Shown here piece by piece: positions 46,375-56,052 of a stretch of 64,000 nt of DNA. Positions within the stretch are counted from its first letter, which is position 1; each line of letters starts with the position of its first letter. The stretch is taken from contig CALLUS010000021.1 of the NCBI GenBank assembly GCA_938010435.1, positions 1 through 64,000 of the forward strand, written 5' to 3'. A program made the position numbers and the translations under genes. The notes under the pieces were generated by a model. The model was not told where the DNA came from and did not search any database. It saw only the letters and a program-made list of their open reading frames with translations. The DNA is from an uncultured Rhizobiaceae group bacterium (GTDB lineage: Bacteria; Pseudomonadota; Alphaproteobacteria; Rhizobiales; Rhizobiaceae).

Positions 46375-47741
46375 GCTACACGCCCCAGAAGATCGCCTTT
46401 GAGCTGAGGTGACACGCGGACTTTAAGGGCCAGCGAACCGTCTTCTTTGTCTTCACGTTCGATCACGTGAGTGTTCTGGTATATCCAATTGAGATTGCCC
46501 ATGGATTGAATGGGCAGTTCGACGTCCAGCACGTTGTCAGAGCCCGCGATGTGGTCTTCGATCAGCACTTCCAGTTCAGGTAAACCTTGCCCTGACACGG
46601 CTGATACGAGGATAGGGTCGTCTTCACCGATCATCCGTTCCCTAAGGGCTGTCACATTATGTTCATCCAGCAGATCGATTTTGTTCCAGACTTCTACAAC
46701 GTTTTCACGGCCCGCTTTAGCGATGCCAAGTTGTTCGAGAATGGAATACACATCTTCTGCCTGTGCAGCGGTGTCCGGGTCTGCAATATCGCGCACATGC
46801 AAAATTAATTGTGACTCAATCACTTCTTCCAGTGTTGCGCGAAATGCGGCGACCAAGTGGGTTGGCAGGTCTGATACAAAACCCACTGTGTCCGACAAGA
46901 TCACCTGTGTGCCTTGTGGCAAGTGCAATTGGCGCATGGTGGGGTCCAGCGTGGCGAAAAGCATGTCTTTTGCCAAAACATCTGCGCCCGTGATTTTGTT
47001 GAAGAGCGTTGATTTGCCCGCATTGGTGTAGCCTACAAGAGCCACAACGGGATGGGGTATTTTCTCGCGCTGGGAACGGTGCAGGTTTCGCGTGCGGCGC
47101 ACTTTTTCCAACTCGCGTTCAAGCTTGTTCACCCTGTTCTGCAATTGGCGTCGGTCAGATTCGATTTGTGTTTCACCGGGACCGCCCAAGAAACCGCCAC
47201 TGCCGCCACCGCCGCCACGCTGGCGTTCCAAGTGGGTCCAAGACCGCACCAGACGGCCTTTTTGATAATTCAGATGAGCCAGTTCAACTTGCAAACGCCC
47301 TTCTTTCGTTTGGGCACGTGCACCAAAAATCTCAAGAATAAGACCCGTTCTGTCGAGAACTTTGGCGTTCCATTCTTTTTCTAGGTTGCGCTGCTGAACG
47401 GGTGTTAGCGGATGATCTACAATAACAACGCCCGCATCGAGTGCTGCGATCAATCCTTTTAGTTCTTCAACTTTGCCGGACCCAAACAACGTGCCTGGTT
47501 TGATTTTCGACAACCCAATGGTGCCCGAATGCGCCACCTCCAAATCAATTGCCAAAGCAAGACCCACAGCTTCTTCCAAACGCGCCTCGTCGCTGCGCTT
47601 GTGCAAACGACGGTTACGCTCGGCTGCTGGCAAAGCTTGAGATGTAATAACCGGCACCAGCACAATGGCCACGCCAGAGGAATGTTCTTCGGAAATATCT
47701 ATTTGGAAGCGGGCTTTCCCGCCTTTTTCATGATCGCTCAA
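46371..47741 (-). CDS. hflX: Ribosome-associated GTPase HflX
   Basis: This 456-residue Obg-family GTPase splits stalled or stressed 70S ribosomes. The N-terminal HflX domain has KPGTLFGSGKVEEL and the nucleotide-binding VIVDHPLTPVQQRNLE. The glycine-rich GGGGGSGGFLGGPGETQIE linker precedes the G domain with G1 GYTNAGKSTLFN, G3 DTVGF and G4 NKID. The C-terminal domain is short. In alphaproteobacteria hflX normally follows hfq, but there is no hfq here. It is convergent with the P-loop gene. Confidence 0.96.
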   Translation of the reverse strand: MSDHEKGGKARFQIDISEEHSSGVAIVLVPVITSQALPAAERNRRLHKRSDEARLEEAVGLALAIDLEVAHSGTIGLSKIKPGTLFGSGKVEELKGLIAALDAGVVIVDHPLTPVQQRNLEKEWNAKVLDRTGLILEIFGARAQTKEGRLQVELAHLNYQKGRLVRSWTHLERQRGGGGGSGGFLGGPGETQIESDRRQLQNRVNKLERELEKVRRTRNLHRSQREKIPHPVVALVGYTNAGKSTLFNKITGADVLAKDMLFATLDPTMRQLHLPQGTQVILSDTVGFVSDLPTHLVAAFRATLEEVIESQLILHVRDIADPDTAAQAEDVYSILEQLGIAKAGRENVVEVWNKIDLLDEHNVTALRERMIGEDDPILVSAVSGQGLPELEVLIEDHIAGSDNVLDVELPIQSMGNLNWIYQNTHVIEREDKEDGSLALKVRVSPQLKGDLLGRVA

Positions 47742-47915
47742 AGGGTGGTGTTCTCGTTGGTTTTTAGAATTTTACTTTCGCATAAATGATGCTTGCGCGT
47801 CCAACCTTCAAACGGTATTTTTTATCATCAGTGCGTCAACTCTGGGGACAAAGCACCATTTATATGTGCCAATGCGAATGACCGTACACTGTCGCTCTCT
47901 GGCCCAATGCTATAT

Positions 47916-48959
47916 TCACCTAGAACATGCGGTTAGGTTTCGGTGCAAGAAATTTGTGACATCGGTTGCGAATTTCTCTTGGAACTTAGAGCGATCAAAT
48001 TGCGAAGAGTCTCTGGTCAGTTCCCGAGGCAAAAGCCAACTGAGTTTCCAAGGAAATGGAGCCAAAAAAGAATAGTGCTGCGCTCCTTTTACGACAACTT
48101 CTTGAGTGCTTCGAATGTTTGGCCTCTTGTTCAATTGCTGTACGACACGGCCTGCATGTGCATTAGCAAGAAGCACATTTTGCTCCTCTGGTCGCCAGAT
48201 CTCGATGTAGTGAGCAGAGATAGTTGAAAGAGCTTCGTTAGAGAACGGTACGGCCACCGGGTCTACAATCGACGCAACGCACAACCTCGGATCGGCAAGA
48301 TTTGTCATTGGAGATTTGTATTCTTGCTCAACTTGATTGCGCAAGGAACCGGTATCATCTGCAACGAAGGCACAGAATGGATCAACAGTTGACGTCTCGC
48401 AGTGGTTTACAACCCGCATCATTTCAGGTCTGGCGCCAAGTGCAGCCAAAACGGTGTATCCACCAAGTGAAAATCCGAATGCTCCGATACGATCCGCATC
48501 AATGCGCTTTCCCCATTCATCATGGGACAACAATACATCAATGACAGCGGACAATTGTCTTGGGCGCCCTTCCATCACAATCCTGCGTCCCACGCCGCTG
48601 TTGTCTTTGAAGTTATCTCGTGGGTGCAAAGGTGCGGCAACGATGGTTCCCATCTGCGCCAAGCTAATCGCAACATTGCGATGGCCAAGGTCTGACCCTT
48701 CCGTCCCATGGGACATCACCACTAAGCTTGTATGCATGTTGATTGGTTGCGCATCTCGTGCGGCCTGAAACTTGTAAGGACCAACTGTGATCAGTTCACT
48801 GGGTTCAGAAGTTGGATACCAAAGGGATACCTGCATCTTTCCGCCCATCGGGTCTTCAACAGTTAAGCGGGTGAAGCCGACGTCTTCAGCATTAGCTGAC
48901 AGATTCGATGTAATAACAATAAATGCCGCGCAGGCTATGGTTCGCATAATATACTTCAT
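47916..48959 (-). CDS. Secreted alpha/beta hydrolase
   Basis: This 347-residue protein has a signal peptide (1-24, TIACAAFIVITSNLSANA) and an alpha/beta-hydrolase fold resembling predicted dienelactone hydrolases and platelet-activating-factor acetylhydrolases. The oxyanion region is LVVMSHGTEGSDLGHRNVAI, the nucleophile elbow GFSLGGYTVLA, and the probable catalytic histidine GAQHYSFLAP. Two cysteines (NHCETS, DPFCAF) may pair. I chose ATG 48959 after GAAGGGAACC. It is divergent from an AraC-type regulator gene with an operator-like repeat between them, so its expression is likely controlled by that protein. Substrate unknown. Confidence 0.8.
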   Translation of the reverse strand: MKYIMRTIACAAFIVITSNLSANAEDVGFTRLTVEDPMGGKMQVSLWYPTSEPSELITVGPYKFQAARDAQPINMHTSLVVMSHGTEGSDLGHRNVAISLAQMGTIVAAPLHPRDNFKDNSGVGRRIVMEGRPRQLSAVIDVLLSHDEWGKRIDADRIGAFGFSLGGYTVLAALGARPEMMRVVNHCETSTVDPFCAFVADDTGSLRNQVEQEYKSPMTNLADPRLCVASIVDPVAVPFSNEALSTISAHYIEIWRPEEQNVLLANAHAGRVVQQLNKRPNIRSTQEVVVKGAQHYSFLAPFPWKLSWLLPRELTRDSSQFDRSKFQEKFATDVTNFLHRNLTACSR

Positions 48960-49032
48960 AGTCAGGTTCCCTTCGAGATGTGTCCTCACCAACAAACCCA
49001 ATCAAATCGAAGTTTGCGACCTACATCGCGAT

Positions 49033-49059
49033 TTAGTCAGACTATGACGTGAATTAGTC
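49033..49059. promoter_or_regulatory. Operator-like repeats between hydrolase and AraC-type regulator
   Basis: TTAGTC occurs twice in the same direction at 49033-49038 and 49054-49059, 21 bases apart, which is two helical turns. The first copy also forms the perfect inverted repeat TAGTC-A-GACTA at 49034-49044. Direct half-sites at this spacing are typical for AraC-family binding. The pair lies 47-73 bases upstream of the regulator start at 49106. Confidence 0.5.
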
Positions 49060-49105
49060 CCTCCGTTGGGTTATTATTCGAGAGATCGAAGCTCAGAGAA
49101 ACGCG

Positions 49106-50110
49106 ATGTTGATGCTGCCAGTAACATTCCTGCCCGCAACCGGTTTGGTGTTGCTTGCGATCTGGCTCGCAACTCGGCTCGCAAATGATTTGCGCGCGCT
49201 ATGGCTTGTTGGGTTACTCTTTTGTCTTGCGGTTCAACTGCTGTTGCTTGGCACGAGGTTTGGCTATGGGGTCGAAAGTATTCTCTCGATTCAACATCTC
49301 ACGGGCGTGTTGATTCCTCCGTTGGGTTATTTGGCTTTCAAAAACCCACGGCTTTCGCTCCGTACTGCATTTCACCTGTTGCCGATTGTTGTCATAGGAT
49401 GTGTTATTCTCTTCGCGGTGCATGTGGTAGACGCGGTGCTAGCATTGATTACGTTTGCATACGCAGGTGGCCTCCTAATTGCTTTGTTGCAAGATAAAGA
49501 CGAGCTGTTCTCGTGGGCACCGTTCAGATTTAGTCCCGCATTGCGTTTTGGATTGTGGGCAACCCTAGCCACTTTGTTGGTATCGGGCGCGACAGACGCG
49601 GTGATAGCAGCGGATTTTCTGACAACTGGCGGCGCTCGCATAAGCGGGATTGTAGCAAGTGCCTCTCTGGTCAGCCTAGCATTGTTGGCGGTGGGTCTCA
49701 TCTTGCTACTTAGGCGCGGTGTATCACAGAAGCCGACTTCGACCTCACCTAGCGATCAGGCTCTGATACAAAAATTGAGCAATGAGATTGTGAAGAAGGA
49801 ACTTTTCCGCGACCCCGATCTAACACTAAGCCGCCTCTCAAAACGCCTTGCATTGCCAACTCGTGAAATTTCGCAAGCGGTCAACCGTGGCACTAATCTA
49901 AATGTGTCGCAGTTCGTTAACAATATGAGGATAGCCGCCGCCTGCGATATGCTGACAACTTCGGATGCCTCCATAACAAGGGCGATGTTGGAAGCCGGTT
50001 TTTATACAAAGTCGAACTTCAATCGAGAATTCCGCCGTGTAACGGGCCAGTCGCCAACTGAATGGCGAGCAGCAGCGCATTCCAAGGAACTTGACTTTCG
50101 CAATAAGTAG
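49106..50110 (+). CDS. Membrane-bound AraC-family transcription regulator
   Basis: This 334-residue protein has an N-terminal integral membrane domain of about six or seven helices (residues about 1-205, alternating runs such as GLVLLAIWLATRLA and LLPIVVIGCVILFAV) and a cytoplasmic C-terminal AraC DNA-binding domain (about 225-330). The domain has the first helix-turn-helix around LTLSRLSKRLALPTREISQAVN and the second with AMLEAGFYTKSNFNREFRRVTGQSP, each quoted in part. It would sense an envelope or membrane signal. The divergent secreted hydrolase gene is its probable target. Confidence 0.85.
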   Translation: MLMLPVTFLPATGLVLLAIWLATRLANDLRALWLVGLLFCLAVQLLLLGTRFGYGVESILSIQHLTGVLIPPLGYLAFKNPRLSLRTAFHLLPIVVIGCVILFAVHVVDAVLALITFAYAGGLLIALLQDKDELFSWAPFRFSPALRFGLWATLATLLVSGATDAVIAADFLTTGGARISGIVASASLVSLALLAVGLILLLRRGVSQKPTSTSPSDQALIQKLSNEIVKKELFRDPDLTLSRLSKRLALPTREISQAVNRGTNLNVSQFVNNMRIAAACDMLTTSDASITRAMLEAGFYTKSNFNREFRRVTGQSPTEWRAAAHSKELDFRNK

Positions 50111-50143
50111 TACGTCTCCAAAGCGGACACTCGCTTCATCGCA

Positions 50144-51160
50144 TCAATTATGCGGTTTGGGCTCAGTGCTGCCATTCACCACGTATATCGCCAAAGCCCT
50201 TGCCATCATCTCTCGATCGATGTTTCCACCCGATAGCGTCGCCACAACCACCTTGCCCTTTACATCCAGCTTCCCTGCCAACAATGCGGCCAGAGTGATT
50301 GCGCCGCCGGGTTCTACCACCAGCTTTAATTCGTGAAATGCGAAAGCAACTGCTGCTAAGGCTTCATCATCGGAGGCGGAAAGCCCCTCACCCAAATTGC
50401 CTTTACAAATAGCGAAAGATGTTTCGCCCGGTTGGGGTGTGACGATTGCATCGCAAATGCTCGGGGTTGATGTATTCCCACCCATGATTTCACCTGCCAG
50501 ATGGGAACGGCGCTGATCGTCGTAACCTTCAGGTTCCACCGTATGCACAGCGCAATTTGGGAAGTGTTCTTGCATGGATAAGAGCGTTCCCGCCAGCAAA
50601 CCGCCGCCGCCTGTGCACACCAACACATGATCGGGCGACAACCCCATTGATGCCATGTCTTGTGCAATTTCCAGACCTGTCGTGCCTTGCCCCGCAATCA
50701 CGTGGAAATTCTCATAAGGATGGACGATGGGAGCGCCGAGCTTGGCACCCAAATCCACGGTCAATTTCTCCCGATCCTCTGTTGTTCGATCGTATTCGAT
50801 GATTTTCGCACCAGATCGTTCGGTTCTGTCTTTCTTTGATTGTGGCGCGTCAGATGGCATCAATATTGTTGCATGAATGCCTTTCAACCGTGCCGCCTCC
50901 GCTACACCTTGGGCATGATTACCGGATGAACAGGCCACAATACCTGTGGTCTTAGCGCTGTCAGGCAAATTGCTGATCGCATTGTATGCGCCACGAAATT
51001 TAAAACTGCCCGTGCGCTGCAAACATTCCGGTTTGAAAAATACTTGTGCGTCGAGCCGATTATTCAACACTCGGGATGTGATCAGCGGCGTGCGCACCGC
51101 GTGGCCTTCTATGGTTTCTGCAGCAGCCAGAACGTCGGCATAAGTGGGCAGGTTCATCAT
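50144..51160 (-). CDS. Threonine/serine dehydratase-like PLP enzyme
   Basis: This 338-residue fold type II PLP enzyme deaminates threonine, serine or a hydroxy amino acid. The Schiff-base lysine is in RTGSFKFRGAYNA near residue 54, and the phosphate-binding loop ACSSGNHAQGVA and glycine-rich CTGGGGLLAGTL follow, with a final ATLSGGNID. It lacks a C-terminal regulatory domain, so it is the catabolic (biosynthesis-independent) type, and could also be a threo-3-hydroxyaspartate ammonia-lyase or serine racemase. GGAG lies five bases upstream of ATG 51160. Exact substrate is undetermined. Confidence 0.88.
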   Translation of the reverse strand: MMNLPTYADVLAAAETIEGHAVRTPLITSRVLNNRLDAQVFFKPECLQRTGSFKFRGAYNAISNLPDSAKTTGIVACSSGNHAQGVAEAARLKGIHATILMPSDAPQSKKDRTERSGAKIIEYDRTTEDREKLTVDLGAKLGAPIVHPYENFHVIAGQGTTGLEIAQDMASMGLSPDHVLVCTGGGGLLAGTLLSMQEHFPNCAVHTVEPEGYDDQRRSHLAGEIMGGNTSTPSICDAIVTPQPGETSFAICKGNLGEGLSASDDEALAAVAFAFHELKLVVEPGGAITLAALLAGKLDVKGKVVVATLSGGNIDREMMARALAIYVVNGSTEPKPHN

Positions 51161-51297
51161 TGGTACTCCAGACTCGAATTTTATTGAACGCTAAAGCAGG
51201 ATGCAGCTGGGGGAAAGCAAGATTTGTTGACTTGTGGAGTTGGCAAATGGACCCAATTGCCTGACACTCAACCCAGTGAAATTTTGGGAGTTGTTCC

Positions 51298-52077
51298 ATG
51301 GATTTGGGAATCAGTGGCCGTAAGGCAATCGTATGCGCATCAAGTGAAGGTCTCGGCAAAGGCTGCGCAATTGCTTTGGCACAGGCTGGGTGCGAAGTGA
51401 TCGTCAATGCGCGCACGGAAGCGACCGTCGAAGCCACCGTCAATGAAATCAAAGCCGCAACAGGTTCCAACGTCATTGGTGTCGCGGCAGATGTGGGCAC
51501 ACATGAAGGTCAAAAAGCCATTTTGGCCGCCTGCCCCAACCCGGATATTCTGGTCAACAACAATGGTGGCCCGCCGCGCAAAGACTTTGGTGATCTTGAT
51601 CGCCAAGCCATGATTGACGGTGTGGTTCAAAACATGATCACACCCATTGAACTTATTCAGGCTGTGGCGAACGGTATGGCGGAGCGCAAATTTGGCCGTA
51701 TCGTCAACATCACTTCGCTTTCAGTGCTAATGCCGATTGAAGGTTTGGACCTTTCTTCTGGCGCGCGCGCTGGTTTGACCGCGTTTCTTGCGGGGGTTCG
51801 CCCTCTTTATGCAGCCAGCAACGTGACTATGAACAATCTATTGCCCGGTAAAATGGATACGAAACGTCTGCAAGGAGGCATTGCAGCGGGCGCAAAAGCA
51901 GCGGGCGTGTCTTATGAGCAAGCAGCACAAGCTCAAAGTGATGCTATTCCAGCCAAACGATTTGGCACAGCAGGCGAATTTGGCAACACATGTGCGTTCT
52001 TGTGCTCGCAATATGCTGGTTATATCACGGGTCAGAACATTTTGATGGATGGCGGCCTGTATCCGCATTCATTCTAA
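51298..52077 (+). CDS. Short-chain dehydrogenase-like protein with atypical active site
   Basis: This 259-residue SDR-fold protein has a nucleotide-binding start IVCASSEGLGKGCA instead of the classical TGxxxGxG, then DILVNNNGGPP (NNAG region) and NITSLSVLMP with the catalytic-serine strand. Where the active-site YxxxK is expected it has SSGARAGLTAF, so the usual tyrosine and lysine are replaced by serine and arginine. NNLLPGKMDT and the C-terminal ITGQNILMDGG are conserved. I recall a subgroup of SDR relatives annotated as 3-oxoacyl-ACP reductase with a similar GARAGL motif. Dehydrogenase activity is therefore doubtful. Start ATG 51298. Confidence 0.82.
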   Translation: MDLGISGRKAIVCASSEGLGKGCAIALAQAGCEVIVNARTEATVEATVNEIKAATGSNVIGVAADVGTHEGQKAILAACPNPDILVNNNGGPPRKDFGDLDRQAMIDGVVQNMITPIELIQAVANGMAERKFGRIVNITSLSVLMPIEGLDLSSGARAGLTAFLAGVRPLYAASNVTMNNLLPGKMDTKRLQGGIAAGAKAAGVSYEQAAQAQSDAIPAKRFGTAGEFGNTCAFLCSQYAGYITGQNILMDGGLYPHSF

Positions 52078-52197
52078 AGTGACGTATGCTTAAATTTTGC
52101 GAAGTCGCGAAAGTTTAACCCTATTTCAAAGGGTTCTTGATAGATTTCAGTCAAGAGGAAGCGGTTCAAAGCGCTCCAACTGAACTGAGGGACTGTC

Positions 52198-53343
52198 TTG
52201 AACCTGAAAATACAAATTCAACGCTTTGTGTGTCTGCCAAAGGTTTTGTCTTTGATTGCGTTTGTTTTTGTTGCTTCAGCTGCGATTGATCTGTCCACGA
52301 CTGAAGCTCAAGCCCAGTCTTCCACCTGTAAGCGTCTTGAACGACAGTTGGCGTCCTCTGGTGGCCGTTCGGTTTCAAAGCGTTACGCAAAAGCTATTCG
52401 CTCGCAAAATCGTCAGATCAAAAAGGTTCAACGTTCTTTGAACAATTATGGCTGTGCTTCAAAGAAGCGCTTGTTCAAACGTGAAGCCCATGCATCTTGC
52501 GGCAATTTGCGCAGCACTTTGCGCAAAATGAAAAGCAATCTGGTTTCTTTGAAACGCAATGGTGGCTCAAAAGGCCTTAGTCGCAGCGAAAAGAAACGCA
52601 TAAAACGCGCTTTAAAGCGCAACAGTTGCGGTCAATATGCCAGCGTATCACGCAAAAAAAAGCGTCGTTCTATTGTCGAACAAATTTTCGGAAAATCACG
52701 AAAGCAACGTCAGCGAGAGCAAGCTAAAAAAGATTGGAAAGAGTTGAAACGCGATCGCAGCAAGAAGTTTAAATTTCCTGCTGCTGAAAGTGTTCTGCGC
52801 AATTACAACACGGTGCGCACTGTTTGTGTTCGTGCGTGCGATGGTTATCACTTCCCGGTCAGTTTTTCGACACGAAAATCCGGGATCGAACGGGATGCAG
52901 CAGCCTGTGCCAACCTCTGTCCGGGCACCGAAACTGAACTCTATATTCATAAAACCAGTGGTGAGACCTCTGAAAATATGACTTCTGTTGTCACAGGACA
53001 ACCGTATAGCGAAATGCCGAATGCATTTGCCTATCAAGAGAGCTACAATGCCGGGTGCAGCTGCAACTATCGCCTTCTGAAGCGTGAAAAAGCATCTGTT
53101 GAAGTGTCCCCTGAAGAACAAGCTGAATTAAATGCGTTGGCTCAGCGGCGTATAATTTCCCGTATTGCGCTTCCTGCGTGGCGGTCTGATCGTGGTCAAG
53201 ATCCTGAAACCATCAGCAACCGCAAAGGCTTGTTCACAATGGACACTGTGAAAAACTTGAAGCAGAGCAAAGACAACACCAAACTCGCCGCACGTAGTTC
53301 AAAAATCAGGGTAATCGGCGAAGAGTTTCTTCCGACCCAATAA
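52198..53343 (+). CDS. DUF2865 secreted basic protein
   Basis: This 381-residue protein has a signal peptide ending near AQAQS (residues about 20-42) and a highly basic middle (many [17 protein letters not shown]). The DUF2865 domain (about 200-285) has [19 protein letters not shown], a [15 protein letters not shown] segment and a cysteine pair CSC. DUF2865 is an alphaproteobacterial family of unknown function, possibly cell-wall or nucleic-acid associated given the charge. The start is TTG 52198 with GAGGGA upstream. Its last 38 bases overlap the end of gltX on the other strand. Confidence 0.8.
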   Translation: MNLKIQIQRFVCLPKVLSLIAFVFVASAAIDLSTTEAQAQSSTCKRLERQLASSGGRSVSKRYAKAIRSQNRQIKKVQRSLNNYGCASKKRLFKREAHASCGNLRSTLRKMKSNLVSLKRNGGSKGLSRSEKKRIKRALKRNSCGQYASVSRKKKRRSIVEQIFGKSRKQRQREQAKKDWKELKRDRSKKFKFPAAESVLRNYNTVRTVCVRACDGYHFPVSFSTRKSGIERDAAACANLCPGTETELYIHKTSGETSENMTSVVTGQPYSEMPNAFAYQESYNAGCSCNYRLLKREKASVEVSPEEQAELNALAQRRIISRIALPAWRSDRGQDPETISNRKGLFTMDTVKNLKQSKDNTKLAARSSKIRVIGEEFLPTQ

Positions 53344-54682
53344 GGGGCAGTAAATCAGCCAGTTCAGGACCATGACCCTGCCCTGTAAGTGCCAGGCGCA
53401 AGGGCATGAACAAGCCACGTCCTTTACGACCTGTTTTTTCTTTCAACGCGGAAGTCCAAGTGGACCAAATGGCTGTGTCCCATGGAGCCGCAGGCAAAAG
53501 CTCTTTCGCTTCCTTGAGAAAATCCAGATCTTCAGGATCAATATCAGCAGCTTCGAACTTCCCAGCCACAATATCCGCCCACTGTTTCACATCGGCAAAG
53601 CGCGACAGATTTGGACGTGCGGTTTCCCAAAAGGCTTCCCCCAGATCACAATCCACGGCTTGTAGGCGCGGTTGCGCATCTTCAAACGACATTTCATGCA
53701 GCAGCTTTTCATTCAGCGCTACCAAATCGGCTGGATCAAACTTAGAGTTCGACTTGGATACTTTGGTGAAATCAAGTGTGTCCGCCAATATCTCCATGTT
53801 GGCGCAAACTTCAATAGCTTGACCTGTGCCCGTTAAAGTCGCCATGGAAGCAATCGACATGGGCTCCAACCCGTCTTCGCGCAGGCTCATCACAGACAAT
53901 GCCCCCGTGCGTTTGGACAACCCTTCGCCTGACGCATTTTGCAACAGGTTGTGATGGCCAAACTCAGGAATAACGTCCCCAATCGCTTTGAATATAGCAA
54001 TTTGAGCGCCTGTGTTGGCGATATGGTCGCCACCACGAATAACATGCGTTACACCCATGTCGAGATCATCAACTACAGATGGAAGTGTATAAAGGTAGGT
54101 GCCGTCGCCACGAACGAGCACGGGATCAGACATAGAGGCCAGATCAACAGTTTGCTCGCCGCGCAATACATCAGCGAACTTCACTTCCGTACGGCTGGTC
54201 TCGAATGGTGTTTCAGCAAAGTTCGGCAACAGGAAGCGCCAGTGGGGCGCACGGCCTTCAGCTTCAAACGCATCACGTTCTTCTTGTATGAGTTTCAAAG
54301 CGGCACGGTCGTAAACCGGTGCCAAACCACGTGCCATTAAGCGTTTGCGGCGGCGATCAATCTCGTCCGGTGTTTCATAACATGCATATAGAAGTCCAGA
54401 GTCGCGAAGTTTTTTAGCGACCTCATCATAGAGTTCAAAACGGCTTGATTGTTTCTCAACGCGATCAGGATAAATTCCCATCCACGCCAAGTCTTCCACA
54501 ATACCATCGGCAAACTCCTGCGTAGAACGCTCTTGATCCGTATCATCAAGGCGCAAGACAAATTGCCCGCCATTCTTTTTAGCGTAGAGCCAATTGAACA
54601 ATGCAGTACGCATATTGCCAATGTGCAAACGCCCTGTTGGAGAAGGGGCAAAACGAACGGTCGGTGCAGAAGAATGTGTCAT
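53306..54682 (-). CDS. gltX: Glutamyl-tRNA synthetase
   Basis: This 458-residue class I synthetase charges tRNA-Glu, and perhaps tRNA-Gln where GatCAB is used. The HIGH-type motif is [19 protein letters not shown], then [11 protein letters not shown], and the KMSKS-type motif is [12 protein letters not shown]. Alphaproteobacteria usually have two GltX copies; this sequence resembles the second type by its shorter length and KR-TGA motif, which I note as inference. I chose ATG 54682 ([15 protein letters not shown]) though the frame extends to 54775. The MFS gene lies directly upstream on the same strand. Confidence 0.92.
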   Translation of the reverse strand: MTHSSAPTVRFAPSPTGRLHIGNMRTALFNWLYAKKNGGQFVLRLDDTDQERSTQEFADGIVEDLAWMGIYPDRVEKQSSRFELYDEVAKKLRDSGLLYACYETPDEIDRRRKRLMARGLAPVYDRAALKLIQEERDAFEAEGRAPHWRFLLPNFAETPFETSRTEVKFADVLRGEQTVDLASMSDPVLVRGDGTYLYTLPSVVDDLDMGVTHVIRGGDHIANTGAQIAIFKAIGDVIPEFGHHNLLQNASGEGLSKRTGALSVMSLREDGLEPMSIASMATLTGTGQAIEVCANMEILADTLDFTKVSKSNSKFDPADLVALNEKLLHEMSFEDAQPRLQAVDCDLGEAFWETARPNLSRFADVKQWADIVAGKFEAADIDPEDLDFLKEAKELLPAAPWDTAIWSTWTSALKEKTGRKGRGLFMPLRLALTGQGHGPELADLLPLIGSEETLRRLP

Positions 54683-54713
54683 GTGAGGGCAATAGTTGAG
54701 CTGAACGAAAAAC

Positions 54714-55952
54714 TCAACGCTTGATCGCACCACCGCATTCGATTTTGCGTCTTGCAAACAATGTTCGCGAAACAAACACCATCAAAAGCCCTGCGGCGAA
54801 GCAGTATGCAGCGATAAACTGTAATTGGGTTGGAAACGACACGCCTTGATCGATCAACAGACCTGTGATGCCCGGCCCTGCCGCAGAAAAGAACACCATG
54901 CCAGCCATGATGATTGAGCGAATGGAACCAAGGTGTTTCACACCATAAATCTCTGGCCACAGTGCTCCAAACAACGCAGAAGACACACCGTAACTAAGGC
55001 CCATGAAAATCATGCTTGCGTAAATTGCCCCCACCTCTTCAAAACCACCCAATATGAGGCAAGCAATGCCCAGTGGCACCATGAACAGCGGCAGTAGTTG
55101 AATGGCGCTCCATCGATCGATTGCAAAACCTGTAGCCAATGATCCCGCAACAGTCGTAACAGCCATGAGAGCAAATGAATTGGCCCAAGTGAGTTTGGAC
55201 CATCCATTGAGGTCAATGAGATAATCCTGATGGAACCAGATAGATGTTCCGATAAAAGCCGGTGACAAGACACCTACGCCCATCAACCAGAACATCGGGT
55301 CACGCAAAACCTCGGCACGCCGCCATTGTTTGCCGAACTCTTCCACATTGGATGACTCATCAGATTGACTTCGAGGAATACGCTCTTCCTTCATCAAGAA
55401 GAAAACCGCAGGAAGAGCAACCAGCACCAACAATGCAGTCGCCGCAAACCACGTGCCGCGCCAGCCGAGATAAAGCCCCAGCGCAACAAAGAGTGTCGGT
55501 GCGATGGCCTCAGAAAACTGGTGTCCAATTGTTGTTGATGCCACCGCTTTCCCCCGATTGGCCGAGTACCATCGTCCCATGGCTGTCATGGCCGTGTGCC
55601 CCATCATTCCCTGCCCAAATAGGCGAAGTAGAAAGATAGTGACGACCAGCAAAGGAAGACTTGTGGTCATCGCCATTGATGTGGTTGCTATAGCCAGCAT
55701 GGTGATCACCATCATTGAACAGAGAGCGACTGAAGTTTTGTCCACCAAACGCCCAACAAATGGAAAGCTCAATGCGCTGGCCAATGTGGCCAACATATAG
55801 ACAGTGCCAAAGCCGCCATGACTTAAGTCAAATTCGGCCCGAATTTGAGCGCCCCAGATCGATATGAAAAAAGTTTGTCCGAATGCGGAAAAGAATGTGA
55901 GCAAAAACCCGCCGAGCAGCCAGCGGGCATTTTCGCGATAGAAGGCAAGCAT
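54714..55952 (-). CDS. Major facilitator superfamily transporter
   Basis: This 412-residue inner-membrane protein has twelve predicted helices, with a long cytoplasmic loop around [24 protein letters not shown] in the middle (quoted as EERIPRSQ). The MFS motif A is seen as [10 protein letters not shown]. The start [23 protein letters not shown], given in part, resembles the monocarboxylate/oxalate-formate transporter-like group. The substrate cannot be determined. It is 31 bases upstream of gltX, so readthrough is possible. Confidence 0.85.
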   Translation of the reverse strand: MLAFYRENARWLLGGFLLTFFSAFGQTFFISIWGAQIRAEFDLSHGGFGTVYMLATLASALSFPFVGRLVDKTSVALCSMMVITMLAIATTSMAMTTSLPLLVVTIFLLRLFGQGMMGHTAMTAMGRWYSANRGKAVASTTIGHQFSEAIAPTLFVALGLYLGWRGTWFAATALLVLVALPAVFFLMKEERIPRSQSDESSNVEEFGKQWRRAEVLRDPMFWLMGVGVLSPAFIGTSIWFHQDYLIDLNGWSKLTWANSFALMAVTTVAGSLATGFAIDRWSAIQLLPLFMVPLGIACLILGGFEEVGAIYASMIFMGLSYGVSSALFGALWPEIYGVKHLGSIRSIIMAGMVFFSAAGPGITGLLIDQGVSFPTQLQFIAAYCFAAGLLMVFVSRTLFARRKIECGGAIKR

Positions 55953-56052
55953 TAAATCAACTCATAAAGACAACACTGTCCTCGGTATGCTTGTTCTTAT
56001 TTGTTCGCAAGAGCGAAATGCCGCAGCTAATCATCAGCAGACAAGTGGGGAT

